Positions 24,998 through 35,992 of a stretch of 43,526 nt of DNA are shown here, piece by piece. This DNA comes from an uncultured Prevotella sp. (lineage in GTDB: Bacteria > Bacteroidota > Bacteroidia > Bacteroidales > Bacteroidaceae): positions 1 to 43,526 of the forward strand of contig ONYZ01000029.1 of the NCBI GenBank assembly GCA_900322175.1. The letters run 5' to 3'. The position numbers and the translations under genes were made by a program. The first letter of the stretch is position 1, and each line of letters begins with the position of its first letter. The notes beneath the pieces are model-generated. The model saw only the letters and a list, made by a program, of their open reading frames with translations, did no database searches and was not told the origin of the DNA.

Positions 24998-26521
24998 TTA
25001 CATTTTACGTGCACCAGCAGCCTTGATATCGAAGGTGATATTATAGGTTGCAGTTGTTCCTTTGTACTCGATGATGTACTTGGTCTTGATGTTTGCACCG
25101 GCAGGCGTACAGTTGTCGGGATGGTTGCCACCATAGAATGCCAGCGACTCCTCAGAGATACCTAAGAAAACATAGGCTACAGCCTCAGCACCCCAAGCTA
25201 CAGGAGCGCCCTCAGCATTGAGCCACCAACCTGGAGCCTCACCGGTGTAGGCAGGAGCACCAGTCTCCTCGTTAGCCATGTTACCTATCTCATTTACCCA
25301 CATCTTCATTTCACCGCTCTTTAGGGCTGAGAAAATCTGATAGGTAGTCATTTTGAAGGCCTGGCGCAGTTCTTCCTTCACGTCGAGTTCTTCTGTTGCT
25401 CCCCAATCAGCATCGTATGTCTTTGTCAGAGTGATGTCTTTCTCGATAGAAGCAGGTTCACCTTCTGGAGCCGTCTCAGGATCCTGATAGGCAGAAATCA
25501 CAACATGGATAATGATCTTCTCAATCTTATCACCATACATTGCATCGAACTCTACATCAACACTGCTACCGGCAGTCATCTGACCTGGCATCTGACCTAC
25601 GAGGATAGCCTGCTCGTCGGCATTGAAGAGAACAAAAACGCTGGCATTGTCGCCCCAAGCTCCTTTGAAACCAAGTTTGTCGTACCAGAAACCAGGTGCA
25701 GGATCTGCATTGTACTCCTGCTCGTAGCCACCTTCTGCATTGGTAGATACCCAACTTACATCGCTCCAAGAGCCAGCACCAAGGTCGCTCAGAACCTTAG
25801 CTGCATCAAATCCTGGAACTGGTACAGTAGCGTAAGCGTCATTAGGAGCTGTAGCGAGTGTGAGTTCCTGAGTGCCAACGATGCCACCCTGAACCTCGCC
25901 GCGCTCACGGGCAATAGCAGTGATGACGATAGCCACACGCTTGTCCTGATACTTCATGGCCTCGATGAACTTTACCTCCTGATTAGCCACCAGATGACCT
26001 GGATACTGACCTACGTTGAAGGTTCCCTCACCCTTCTCCTCATCATAATAGAACTCTGCGAAGACCATTGCATCCTCACCCCAGTCCTTCACGTTTCCGT
26101 CTTTGTCCCACCAGTGGCCCCAGTAGGCACCTGAGTTAGAAGAGGTCATATTGTCGGCATGGGTAGAACCTTCGATGGCAAAACCAGTGACGTCAATGCC
26201 GCCATCGCCGTTAAGAGCTTTACCCAAAGCATTCTTATCTACGCCGAACTCCTGTGCAATAGCATCCATATCAATCTTGACAGGTGCACCATCGTAAGAG
26301 TTTGCACTCATATAGAATTCAACAGTATACTCCAGAATGAGATCAGCATCGATACGCTCACGCTGAGCCTGCTTGATAGAGTCCTGACGGGCCATCTCTG
26401 CCAACTCATCGTCAGTCAGAGTATGAATGCCCCAGAAATTCTCGTTGTCACCACAGCTGCTGAACAGGCTTACAGAAGCAAACAGCAGCAAGGCACTTGC
26501 GATATATGATAGCTTTTTCAT
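24998..26521 (-). CDS. Lipoprotein with three DUF4859-like domains (putative surface glycan-binding protein)
   Basis: About 507 residues, with a lipoprotein signal (MKKLSYIASALLLFASVSLFSSC). After a charged helix (LTDDELAEMARQDSIKQAQRERID) come three similar beta-rich units, each with an aromatic patch and a GQxPG or GGNHPD segment: WWDKDG...WGEDAMVFAEFYYD, WYDKLGF...WGDNASVFVLFN and WWLNAEG...WGAEAVAYVFLG. The same unit ends the next gene's protein. Its position right after SusD suggests a surface glycan-binding protein, as with SusE/F (inference). The ATG at 26521 is preferred over 26542 because it opens the signal peptide. Confidence 0.75.
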   Translation of the reverse strand: MKKLSYIASALLLFASVSLFSSCGDNENFWGIHTLTDDELAEMARQDSIKQAQRERIDADLILEYTVEFYMSANSYDGAPVKIDMDAIAQEFGVDKNALGKALNGDGGIDVTGFAIEGSTHADNMTSSNSGAYWGHWWDKDGNVKDWGEDAMVFAEFYYDEEKGEGTFNVGQYPGHLVANQEVKFIEAMKYQDKRVAIVITAIARERGEVQGGIVGTQELTLATAPNDAYATVPVPGFDAAKVLSDLGAGSWSDVSWVSTNAEGGYEQEYNADPAPGFWYDKLGFKGAWGDNASVFVLFNADEQAILVGQMPGQMTAGSSVDVEFDAMYGDKIEKIIIHVVISAYQDPETAPEGEPASIEKDITLTKTYDADWGATEELDVKEELRQAFKMTTYQIFSALKSGEMKMWVNEIGNMANEETGAPAYTGEAPGWWLNAEGAPVAWGAEAVAYVFLGISEESLAFYGGNHPDNCTPAGANIKTKYIIEYKGTTATYNITFDIKAAGARKM

Positions 26522-26559
26522 AATTACCAATTTTTCAATCATCTTTAATTCTTCAATTC

Positions 26560-28287
26560 TTACTTTGCTCCTGCATAGCCAGGATTCTGTTTCATATCTA
26601 CATTCGACTTCATCACCTCATCAGGAATAGAGAATATGGTATATGTTGTCTCCGAAGTAGCATCCTTACAGAACCACGACTTGCCATTCCACACACTACG
26701 GCCATCTGCCATCTTGAAACGAATCAAGTCCTGACGACGATGAAGTTCACAGCAGAACTCCCAGCCCAGGTCGTCGAGCAGACCACCAAGTTCAATATCA
26801 GCACCACCTTCGTAAGTTGTTACGTGAGTAGACCAATCGTTGTAGCCAGCCGTTGCACCTTCGGGCACAGTATACTCATCGTGTCCGTAAGCATAAACAG
26901 AACCTCCCTCAAGATCGGATACTGTACGTGTGGCCTTAGCTGCTGAGCTAAAGCTGCGCTGACGAACCTGTGTTACCAGCGAGGCAGCTTCATCCTTGTT
27001 CTGACCTAAGCGGAGCAGACACTCTGCCTTCATCATCAGCACATCGGCATAACGGAATACGGGAAAATCATCCGAAGTAGTACCATCGTCTGTACCACCT
27101 ACAATCTCGTACTTGTGCAGACGATAGCCCTCCTGCTGGTAAGCACCGGGATTGTCGATAGAGTGCACGTTCAGGTTATAGGTAAGGATACCTGTACCAC
27201 TCCAGTCGTCAGCCTCAAACTTAATGGGGTTGCTGGTATCAGAGTTTGGAATATACTTATCACCCTGCTTAGTAGCATGGTACTGTGTACCACCAGCCCA
27301 TGTATCAGCCAGACGACCATCGGCCTCATCGTATGTACGAATCCACTGAGGAATAGCACAGCTACCGTTATAACCAGGCGCAGTAGAACCGTAGGCCTCA
27401 ATACCCGACTGTGGGAAGCAGTAACTCTGCAGACCGAACTGAACAGTATGGGTACGGTCGCCTGGTATTACGAAGATAATCTCTGGATTGCTTGAAAGAT
27501 CCTCGGCAAAGCACTCCTTATAAGTAGGAGCAAGACTGTATTTGCCGCTATTGATAATGTAATTCACCTCGTCGAGACACTTCTGGAAGCCATCGTTGCC
27601 ACTGGTGCCCAGATACACGTTCTGATTCAGGTATAGCTTGGCAAGCGCCATCGATGCAGCGTACTTGTTGCCATAACCATAGAAATCATCATCGCCGAAG
27701 TTCTCCTTAGCAAAGGTAAACTCGTCGACGAGGAACTTGAACATTTCCTCGGGCGAAACCTGCTGTGGCAGATAGCCTGCGGGTACGTTCTGAGTGGTCT
27801 GTAGAGGAATGTTGCGGAACATATCAAAGAGATGATAGTAGAACATAGCACGGAAGAAGCGTGCATGAGCAAGACTCTTCTTTGTCGACTCGTTAGCAGG
27901 ATCGATAGCATCGATTACCTTGTTGGCATAGCCTATACCACGATAAGCAATCTGCCAGGGATTGTAAATCTGATCAACCGATGGACTCCAGTTATGACGA
28001 TGCAGGTTGATATAAGCATCTCCCCAGCCCACACCAACACGGGCAGGAACCATATATTGGTCAGAGCATTCCTCCAGAAGATGGAACATGCCAAACCAGT
28101 CTTCTACCAAATAACGATATTGTGCTGTTGATGCACCGAGCAGCAGTGAGAGGTCGGTCTCGTTAGAGAGGTCAATGTTGCTCTCGTTGAGATCGCTATA
28201 TAGTGTCTCATCAAGATTTGTGCATGATGAAAGGCTGATGCTTCCTGCTGCAAAGGCAATCAGAACCTTGTTGAATATCTTTTTCAT
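26560..28287 (-). CDS. SusD/RagB family nutrient-binding lipoprotein
   Basis: This 575-residue outer-surface lipoprotein (lipobox LSSC) caps the SusC transporter and binds glycan. Family features are the N-terminal TNLDETLYSDLNESNI, helices with ARFFRAMFYYHLFDMFRNIPL, and the C-terminal FRYADVLMMKAECLLRLGQ. The gene starts 16 bp after the SusC frame ends, the usual SusC-SusD order. The ligand is not readable from sequence; the neighbouring GH127, GH43 and GH97 genes suggest an arabinose-containing glycan. Confidence 0.95.
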   Translation of the reverse strand: MKKIFNKVLIAFAAGSISLSSCTNLDETLYSDLNESNIDLSNETDLSLLLGASTAQYRYLVEDWFGMFHLLEECSDQYMVPARVGVGWGDAYINLHRHNWSPSVDQIYNPWQIAYRGIGYANKVIDAIDPANESTKKSLAHARFFRAMFYYHLFDMFRNIPLQTTQNVPAGYLPQQVSPEEMFKFLVDEFTFAKENFGDDDFYGYGNKYAASMALAKLYLNQNVYLGTSGNDGFQKCLDEVNYIINSGKYSLAPTYKECFAEDLSSNPEIIFVIPGDRTHTVQFGLQSYCFPQSGIEAYGSTAPGYNGSCAIPQWIRTYDEADGRLADTWAGGTQYHATKQGDKYIPNSDTSNPIKFEADDWSGTGILTYNLNVHSIDNPGAYQQEGYRLHKYEIVGGTDDGTTSDDFPVFRYADVLMMKAECLLRLGQNKDEAASLVTQVRQRSFSSAAKATRTVSDLEGGSVYAYGHDEYTVPEGATAGYNDWSTHVTTYEGGADIELGGLLDDLGWEFCCELHRRQDLIRFKMADGRSVWNGKSWFCKDATSETTYTIFSIPDEVMKSNVDMKQNPGYAGAK

Positions 28288-28302
28288 ATTGCTGTCTCGT
28301 TT

Positions 28303-31300
28303 TTAGAAGTTAAGTGATAAACCTACAGTAAAGTTGCGAGTAGTAGGATACTTGTCGCGGTAGTCAAGACCTGGTGTCATGAAGTTGTTATCAACCTCAG
28401 GATCCAGACCTGAGTAACCCGTGATACAGAACAGGTTTGTGGCGTTGGCATAGATACGAGCCTTCTTAATATAGTTGCCGACAACTCCCTTTGGCACAAA
28501 AGTGTAACCAAGAGTCAGGTTTGTTAGCTTCAAGAAGTCACCATTCTCCAGATGATCGCTCCAAATACCCTGCTGCATGGCGAGAGAGAGTTACCATCTT
28601 CTGCTCGCCTGTCTCTGGGTCGATATATGGTGTGCCGTCGGTATTGATGGCTGGATGCAGGTCGGCTGCACTCTTCAAACGATTGTAGGCAATAGAGTTG
28701 TTCTCGTAGAAGGCACGCTGTGCGTTCAGAATCTTATAGCCCAACTGGCTGGTGAACTGCATGCTCAAATCAAAGTCCTTATATTTGAAGGTGTTGCCCC
28801 ATCCGAGGATAACCTTTGGTGCACCGTTTCCTAAGCGCTGACGGTTCTCTTTCACATTCAGATTGCCGTTGAACTGCTTAACGGTCCATCCACCGTTACC
28901 ATCGCTAGCCTCAACAAGTGCAAAGCCGTCCTTGTCGTAACCCACGAACTTAAGTCCCCAGAAGTCGCCAAGTGTCTCGCCTACCTCCATACAGTGGGTG
29001 GTAACAGAGATAGGATCCCAGCTGCCGGCTGACGGCCAGAGTTCCTGGAAGTTATCTGTCTCATAGAGATCATTGCTCAACTTGAGCAGCTTGTTCTTGT
29101 TATGCGAAGCAGTCAGTGTGGTAGTCCACTCGAAGTCCTTTGTCTGAACAGGAATGGCCTCGATCATAAACTCAATACCTGTGTTACGCATGTCACCCAC
29201 GTTAACCAATGTCTGGCTATAGAGGTTTGGTGGCATTGGCACATTATACCAGAAGAGCAGATCGTTGGTGGTCTTGATATAGAAGTCGAGTGTACCGTGA
29301 ATACGTCCGTTCAGGAAACCATAGTCGAGACCGAAGTTCCACTCCTTTGTTACCTCCCACTTCAGGTCGGGGTTGGGGTTCTGCCCAACCTCAAGGGTTT
29401 TGATCCACTTGCCGTCCATCGACATCACATCGCCATATCCGGCAAAGTTATAGATGTTCTGTGCCAGATAAGAAGAGCTTGGTGTGATACCTGTAACACC
29501 ATAACCAACACGGAGGCGCAGATTGTCGAGCCAGTTCTTGGTACTCTTCATAAACTCCTCGTTCATGATGTTCCAACCAAGAGAAACAGATGGGAATGTA
29601 GCCCACTTGTGATTCTCACCAAACTTAGAAGATCCCTCATGACGAATGCTGACTAGTGCGTTGTAGCGGTCGGCATAGCCGTAGCTGACACGTCCGAAGA
29701 AACCTACCAGTTTGTTGTCATTCCTGTAGCTGCCCATTGAGGCGTGATGATCCTTGTCAGTCAGGAACGAGCCGTTACCCAGATTGTTCCAGAGGAAAGC
29801 TGTGGTAGAGAAGTCCGTGTTAGAGGCATTGAAGCCGTCGTATTCATTATAGAGGTAACTGTAGCCCACGATGGCGTTGAAGCGGTGGTCGTTCCACTGG
29901 GCATCGTAGCGCGAGGTCAGTTCGAGGTTCTTGTTGACGCTGTAGTCTGAGCTCTTGCCAGCCGAGCCGTTGTAGTTCTGACGCACGATAGAATAGTGAG
30001 TCGGCGACGTCCAGTTCTCACCGTCGGCAGAGGTCTCGCCCCAAGAGAGCATCAGGTTGGTCTTCCAGTCCTTGATAGGCTCCACGGTGACGTTGCCCAC
30101 CAGCTGAGAGAAGCGGACGCGGGTATTGCCGAAGGCCTCGTTCTGCAGCTCAACGGGGTTGTAGTACTGCAACTTATTGAAGTTCTCATAGTAGCTGCCG
30201 TCCTCATTATACACAGGTTCAGAAGGATTATGGATAACTGCCTGGCGATAAGCATAGCTTGCATCGGTGTTAGTATACTTCTGACGAGTTACCAGAGCAT
30301 TAAAGTTGAACTTCAGCACATCATTCCATACATACTGGGTGTAGTCGAGCTGCATCTTAAAGTTCTCGTTATCAGTATTGCGAATGACACCTTCTTCCTT
30401 ACTATACGATACATTAGCTGCATAAGTAGCATTCCTTGAACCACCACTGATATTGATATCATGATTGTGCTTGAAACCAGCCTTGCGGGTAATGGCTTTC
30501 AACCAGTCAGTGTCGTAGCCCAGGTATTCCTGCTGTGTCTTACCATAGATTACATCATGTGAATCCATGAAATCAGCTTTCTTAGTCCAATTAGAGAATG
30601 TTACATATCCATTGTAAGATACCTGTGCCTGTGTGTCACGTTTTCCACCTTTAGTTGTAATTATGATGACACCATTGGCACCACGTGTACCATAGATAGC
30701 TGCGGCTGATGCATCCTTAAGTACGTCGATGGATGCGATATTCTCTGCAGCGACAGTGGTCAGGTCGCCCTCAATACCATCAACAAGGATAAGTGGGGTC
30801 AGACTGCCCACCAGTGTTGTTATACCACGAAGACGGATTGATGATGTTGCAGTTGGGCTACCGCTTGAGTTAATAACCGTCAGACCAGCAATTTTTCCTT
30901 TCACCAGTTCGGCAGCATCGCCGATCTTACCAGCATTGAAATCCTCAGCTTTTACAGAGGCAACAGCAGAGGTGATGTCGCCCTTACGCTGAGTGCCATA
31001 ACCGATGACAACAACCTCGTTCAGCAGAGCGTTGTCCTCCTCGAGAGTTACATCGCTACCGGCTTTCACTTCCTGAGTGTTGTAGCCGATGTAAGTAATT
31101 ACGAGCACAGTATTGCGGCTCGATACATTAAGAGAGTAGTTACCGTCGAAATCGGTAACGGTTGCGTTTTTGGTGCCCTTCTCGGTTACCGTGGCGCCGA
31201 TTATTGGCTCACCCTTGGCGTCCTTGACAACACCTTTCACATTCACACCTTGCTGAGGATTCGAAACTTGTTTCGCTTGGCTTTGTCCAAGAGCTGCAGC

Positions 31301-31381
31301 AACGGCTGGCAATGTACTTTCTGCGGCATTAGCTCCAAGAGCTCCACCCAACAGAAGTAAACATAAGAAATGTTTGTTCAT
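28303..31381 (-). pseudogene. SusC/RagA TonB-dependent transporter, frameshifted
   Basis: The frame from 31381 encodes 947 residues: signal peptide, carboxypeptidase-like domain (about 47-125), TonB box region NEVVVIGYG, plug and most of the barrel. It then runs out of frame after VTLS. The last 91 residues continue in another frame (28578-28303, MQQGIWSDHLENGDFLKL ... FTVGLSLNF). The break is at an alternating CT tract (minus strand, 28590-28582). Two more bases (one more CT) would restore VTLSLAMQQGIWSDH, which reads like normal SusC. The loss of the last strands should block outer-membrane insertion unless slippage restores the frame. Sequencing or assembly error is possible. The full product would be about 1025 residues. 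Confidence 0.9.
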
Positions 31382-31420
31382 ACCAATTTGTTTTTAGGTT
31401 TGATTTTTATATTAGTTGAG

Positions 31421-33816
31421 TTATTTGTTTACTTTCCACTCGAGTACACCACCCGATACACCTTTGCGCAGTTTGGCCAGGATTTTCAGGCCAGTGGTGC
31501 GTACGGGTTTGAAGTCAACACTGTTGTAGCAATCCTTCTGTACGGTGTAAGGACTATGGTCTTTAACCTCCTGCCACTCGCCTTTGGCATCCTTATAGTA
31601 GAGTGCCCACGACTCTGGTGTGCGGAAGTCGCCATCGTAATGATCGAACTCGAGCCAGTATACCTGCACGTTAGATACCTCGTACTCCTTGTCGAACTGG
31701 TAACTGACAGCCTCGGTAGTTCCACGCTTCAGCCACCAGTAGTGATAGGGCTTTGAGATATCAGATGAGCGCTTGGGCTCCCACTGATCGTTCACACCAC
31801 CTGCCCATGAATCAACGGGGGCTGTCTCAGGTGCATCGTTCTGGATAGGACCGCGATTAGAGAAGGTCTGCGCCTTGCTGGCGATAGTCTCTGCATGTGT
31901 GGCAACAGCCTTGGCTGGGGTATTGGCTACCCAGACTTCCATCTGCTGTGCGCCACGGTTGTTCCAGGTTGAATAAGGTATAGCACGGAACTTCACATCC
32001 TTGATGGTGCCATCCTGCTGCAGCTCCTTGGCATCGCCACTGAGGGTGACAACCCCATTCAGCAGGTTAGCGTCGTACTGAGCTGTAATGGCAGCGGCAT
32101 TCAGGATATACTTATTAAACACCTTGCCATCGGCCTGATCGGAACCTTCGAGACAGAACACGATAGGACCGCGCTCCAAAGCTACCTTGCCACGATTATC
32201 TTCTGCATTATCGTTAGCTACGATGCGACGAACGTTCATGGGGAAGTCGATCTCGATGTCATCACCTTTCTTCCAGTTGCGCTGGATAGTAGCATAGTCG
32301 CCACCATCTGCAGCCACCTTCACGCCATTAACAGTAATAGCGTAGACTGGGGCTGCATCGTTATATTTATAGAGAGAGTTATTCGTTGGAGAAGTCTTCA
32401 GCCATGATGGAATGCGAAGTTTGATGGCAAACTTGCCAGCGCCCTTTGCTACCTTGATACTTATCCTGCCATCCCATGGATAGTCGGTAGTCTGCTCCAG
32501 TTCTACCTTACCAATCTTAGCTTTGCCCTGAGCATACAGGTTTACGTAGATGTCCCTACCCTGCAGGGCATACATATAGCCAGGTACCGAAGCCACAAAA
32601 CGGGTGATGTTTCCTGGACAGCAGGCACAGCCGAACCACTTCTGACGTTCGTGCTCGCCATCGCTCTCCAATACATTGTCGTAGAAGAACTTATCGCCGC
32701 TCAGCGATACGCCACTCAACACATTATTATATAGTGCACGCTCGCAAACGTCGATATACTTGCTTTCGCCAGTAGCCAGGAACATACGGTAGTTCCAGTA
32801 AACATTGGCGATAGCAGCACATGTCTCGCAATAAGCTGTGTGGTTAAACAATTCGTAGTTAGGACCGAAGCCCTCGCCCTGAGGACGGCTGCCGATACCA
32901 CCTGTAATAAACAGTTTCTTGCTCGACATGTTCTCCCAGATACGTTTCAAAGCTTCGAAATAAGCCTTGTCGCCAGTAAGAGCAGCTACATCTGCCACAC
33001 CACTATACAGATAACCAGCACGTACGGCATGACCTACAATCTCCTGCTGCTGCAGGATAGGCATGTGGTCCTGCGAATACTCTGAAGGGCGATGACCATC
33101 GGTACAACGCCCCGTCTCGTCCACAAAATACTTGGCGCCTTCCAGATATTTCTTGTTGCCAGTTACCTTATACAGCTTACAGAGTGCCATCTCGATGATG
33201 GGATGTCCGCCTGGACGATGAATCTGACCTTCGTTTGGTCCAAACGTCTTGCAAACCAAGTCGGCATTCTTGATGGCCACATTCAAGAAGGTCCTCTTGC
33301 CGGTAGCACGATAGTGGGCTACGGCACTCTCGATAAGGTGACCTGAGTTGTAGAGCTCGTGCGAGTTAATCTTCTCCCACTTGTGGGTTCCCCACCATCC
33401 ACTCAGGCGCGTACATTTATTAGTAACACACGTAGTCAGGTAACCATCTGGTTCCTGAGCCTTGGCGATGATGTTGATAACTGAGTCAAGATAATGATCT
33501 AGTTTGGCATCGTAGTGTACAGCGAGTGAGTAGCTGGCACCTTCGATAACCTTGTAAGGGTCGGTATCGTCGAACGAGAAGTCACCTTTGTGCTCGCCCT
33601 TGATGAGTCCAGCGGCGATGGCAAAGTTGTCGAAACGTCCACACACTCATGAAAGGCAGAAGGGATGCTGACGGTACGATTGATCTCGATACGAGGCGAC
33701 CAGAATCCGTCGTTGAGGTGAACCTGAGTGAAGGGCACCTCCTGAATTTGTGTCTGGGCTGCTGCCGAAAGGCTGATACTTGCAACCCCGATAACTGATA
33801 ACAATAGTCTATTCAT
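31421..33816 (-). pseudogene. GH127-type beta-L-arabinofuranosidase, frameshifted near the N terminus
   Basis: The frame from 33816 has a signal peptide (ASISLSAAAQ) and the first 58 residues to SAFHEC. The rest (33646-31421, 741 codons) is in another frame, starting CGRFDNFAIAAG. The break lies at a TGTGTG run near 33645-33640. The intact paralogue at 38326 reads AFSKCEETGRYTNF here, so a few bases are missing. Catalytic parts survive: CETC (Glu274 and Cys276 of the long frame) and the CACCPGN site (Cys342-Cys343), matching the Zn-cysteine nucleophile site of GH127. A C-terminal discoidin-like domain is present. It is the first gene of the minus-strand operon, 39 bp before SusC. Confidence 0.88.
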
Positions 33817-33840
33817 TATTATACTTGTTATTGTTAGTAA

Positions 33841-34042
33841 TCGTTAGAGTTTTGATTTCGACCGCAAAATAACAAAAAATCAGCGGAAACGGATGAAAGA
33901 ATAGTCCAAGATACTAGTAAAATAGTCTAAATACAGGTAAAAAAGGGACTTTTGGACGATTTTTCTATCGAGATTAGACGATATTTTTATTCCGTTTAGC
34001 CGAAAGTTACTATCTTTGCACCTGAAATCAAAACTCTAACGA
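33841..34042. promoter_or_regulatory. Divergent promoter region with a 19-bp inverted leader repeat
   Basis: TCGTTAGAGTTTTGATTTC (33841-33859) and its exact complement GAAATCAAAACTCTAACGA (34024-34042) lie in the leaders of the two divergent operons. Each is shortly upstream of a start codon (33816 and 34046). The plus promoter has TATCTTTG at 34011-34018. The minus promoter is less clear (a TTATTTTG-like element near 33868). The hybrid regulator probably binds between them. Confidence 0.65.
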
Positions 34043-34045
34043 AAA

Positions 34046-35983
34046 ATGATGATGAATCGTATCTTATCGTTCGCCACCTTATTAATAATATGTGGTTCGC
34101 TACAAGCCAAGAACCACATCGTAACTTCGCCCAACGGAAAGAATGTGGCGACGGTGGATGATGGACTTAATATCACAGTTTCACATGATGGGAAGCAAGT
34201 GGTAACGGTAAAGGCAAGCATTCGCGATGGATTAAAAATTGCTTCTGTTAAATCCAAAAACATCAACGAAACGATTCAGGCGCCGTTTTACAGGCAAAAG
34301 GAGATTCGTATCGCAGGCAATCAGATGGATGTTAAACTTAACGATGGATTTAGTCTGCAGATAAGAGCCTACGATGAAGGGGTAGCCTATCGATTCTGTA
34401 CGACCAACAAGAAGCAGACGGTCATCTTCGACGAGACGGCCGATTTCTGTTTCCCTGAAGACAGCAAAGCCTGGCTAGCCTACTCTACCAACGACGAAAA
34501 ACCCTTCGCTATGGCCTTTCAGAACTTCTACGACGAAACGCTGCTAAGTAAGGCCAAGGATAAATACATATTTCTGCCAGCCACTATCCAGAGCGGCGGA
34601 GTAAAAGTAACAATACTCGAGAGCGACCTGCGCGCCTATCCAGGCATGTTCATGAAAGCCGACGGGCTAAAACTGAGAGCCGCCTTTGCAAAATATCCCA
34701 AGACTCTGGACCGCTACCCATGGCGAGGCATGACCTATGTAGCTGATACAGAGGATTATATCGCAAAATCGTCAGGCGTCAGGACTTACCCTTGGCGAGT
34801 GATGGCAATCACCGAAAAGGATACAGAGATGCCAGTTAACAACCTGGTTTATGCCCTCGCCACACCTAATCAGATTGGCGATACCAGTTGGATACGTCCT
34901 GGCAAAGTGGCATGGGACTGGTGGAACGACTGGAATCTAAAAGGTGTCGACTTCGAGGCAGGCATCAACACGCGTACCTATCTATATTATATAGACTTTG
35001 CCGCCAAAAATCATATCCCATACGTGGTGCTCGACGAAGGTTGGTACGACTCTTCTAAAGCAGACATAATGAATCCAATTGCCGCCATCGATCTGCAACA
35101 GCTGATAGATTATGGCAAGAAGAAGGGCGTAAACATAGTGCTTTGGACTGTATTCAACGTGCTCGACGAACATCTGCGAGAGGCTTGCGAAAAATATACC
35201 AAGATGGGCATAGCTGGTTGGAAGATAGACTTTCTGGACCGCAACGACCAGACCGCTGTAGAAATGGCAGAACGCCTGGCAAAGACTTGCGCAGAATACA
35301 AGTTGTTTGTAGATTACCACGGATTCTACACCCCAACAGGCATGAACCGCACTTATCCCAACATACTGAACTACGAAGGCGTGTTTGGTATGGAGGAAGC
35401 CCGCTGGGGCAAGAAGGAAACCGATATGCCGCGCTACGACGTAACATTCCCATTTATCCGTATGATGGCAGGAAGTGTAGACTTTACTCCTGGTGCCATG
35501 CGCAACGGCACCAAGCACAACTGGGTGGAGTGCTATCAGAACCCTGTTTCGATGGGTACACGATGCCATCAGTTGGCCTGCTACGTAATGCACGACTCAC
35601 CATTCACCATGCTCTGCGATGCGCCAACCAACTATGAGCGCGAACAGGAGTGCGTAGACATCATCACATCGATTCCTGACACATGGGACGAAACAAGAAT
35701 CCTTTCAGGATATATTAGTAGTTATATGATAACAGCCCGCCGCAACGGTAGCGACTGGTATGTAGGCGGACAAACGAACTGGGACGAAAGGAAAGTCGAT
35801 ATATCTCTCGACTTTCTACGTCCTGGCGAGTCATATCAGGCTACAATCGTTACAGATGGAGTCAACGCAAACCACAATGCCGAAGACTATCGCATAGAAT
35901 CAAAAACACTCTCCACCAACGACAAACTCAACATCAGAATGGCCAGCGGCGGAGGCTTCGTTGTGAAACTCATAAAAAGGTAA
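34046..35983 (+). CDS. Glycoside hydrolase family 97 enzyme
   Basis: This 645-residue secreted enzyme (signal peptide to about residue 21) has the GH97 N-terminal beta-sandwich (about 25-285), a TIM barrel (WDWWNDWNLKG, VVLDEGWY, GWKIDFLDRNDQ, YHGFYTPTG, NYEGVFGMEE) and a C-terminal sandwich. Asp395 in KIDFLDR matches the nucleophile of the retaining GH97 branch (alpha-galactosidase or beta-L-arabinopyranosidase types) rather than the inverting SusB alpha-glucosidase type. The acid/base Glu is in the NYEGVFGMEE segment (Glu444 or Glu450). First gene of the plus-strand arm, 9 bp before GH43. Exact specificity is not readable. Confidence 0.93.
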   Translation: MMMNRILSFATLLIICGSLQAKNHIVTSPNGKNVATVDDGLNITVSHDGKQVVTVKASIRDGLKIASVKSKNINETIQAPFYRQKEIRIAGNQMDVKLNDGFSLQIRAYDEGVAYRFCTTNKKQTVIFDETADFCFPEDSKAWLAYSTNDEKPFAMAFQNFYDETLLSKAKDKYIFLPATIQSGGVKVTILESDLRAYPGMFMKADGLKLRAAFAKYPKTLDRYPWRGMTYVADTEDYIAKSSGVRTYPWRVMAITEKDTEMPVNNLVYALATPNQIGDTSWIRPGKVAWDWWNDWNLKGVDFEAGINTRTYLYYIDFAAKNHIPYVVLDEGWYDSSKADIMNPIAAIDLQQLIDYGKKKGVNIVLWTVFNVLDEHLREACEKYTKMGIAGWKIDFLDRNDQTAVEMAERLAKTCAEYKLFVDYHGFYTPTGMNRTYPNILNYEGVFGMEEARWGKKETDMPRYDVTFPFIRMMAGSVDFTPGAMRNGTKHNWVECYQNPVSMGTRCHQLACYVMHDSPFTMLCDAPTNYEREQECVDIITSIPDTWDETRILSGYISSYMITARRNGSDWYVGGQTNWDERKVDISLDFLRPGESYQATIVTDGVNANHNAEDYRIESKTLSTNDKLNIRMASGGGFVVKLIKR

Positions 35984-35992
35984 AAACGAGAT

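Noticed and set aside
34982-35593. 203-codon minus-strand frame opposite GH97
   Set aside because: Antisense shadow over conserved GH97 barrel codons.
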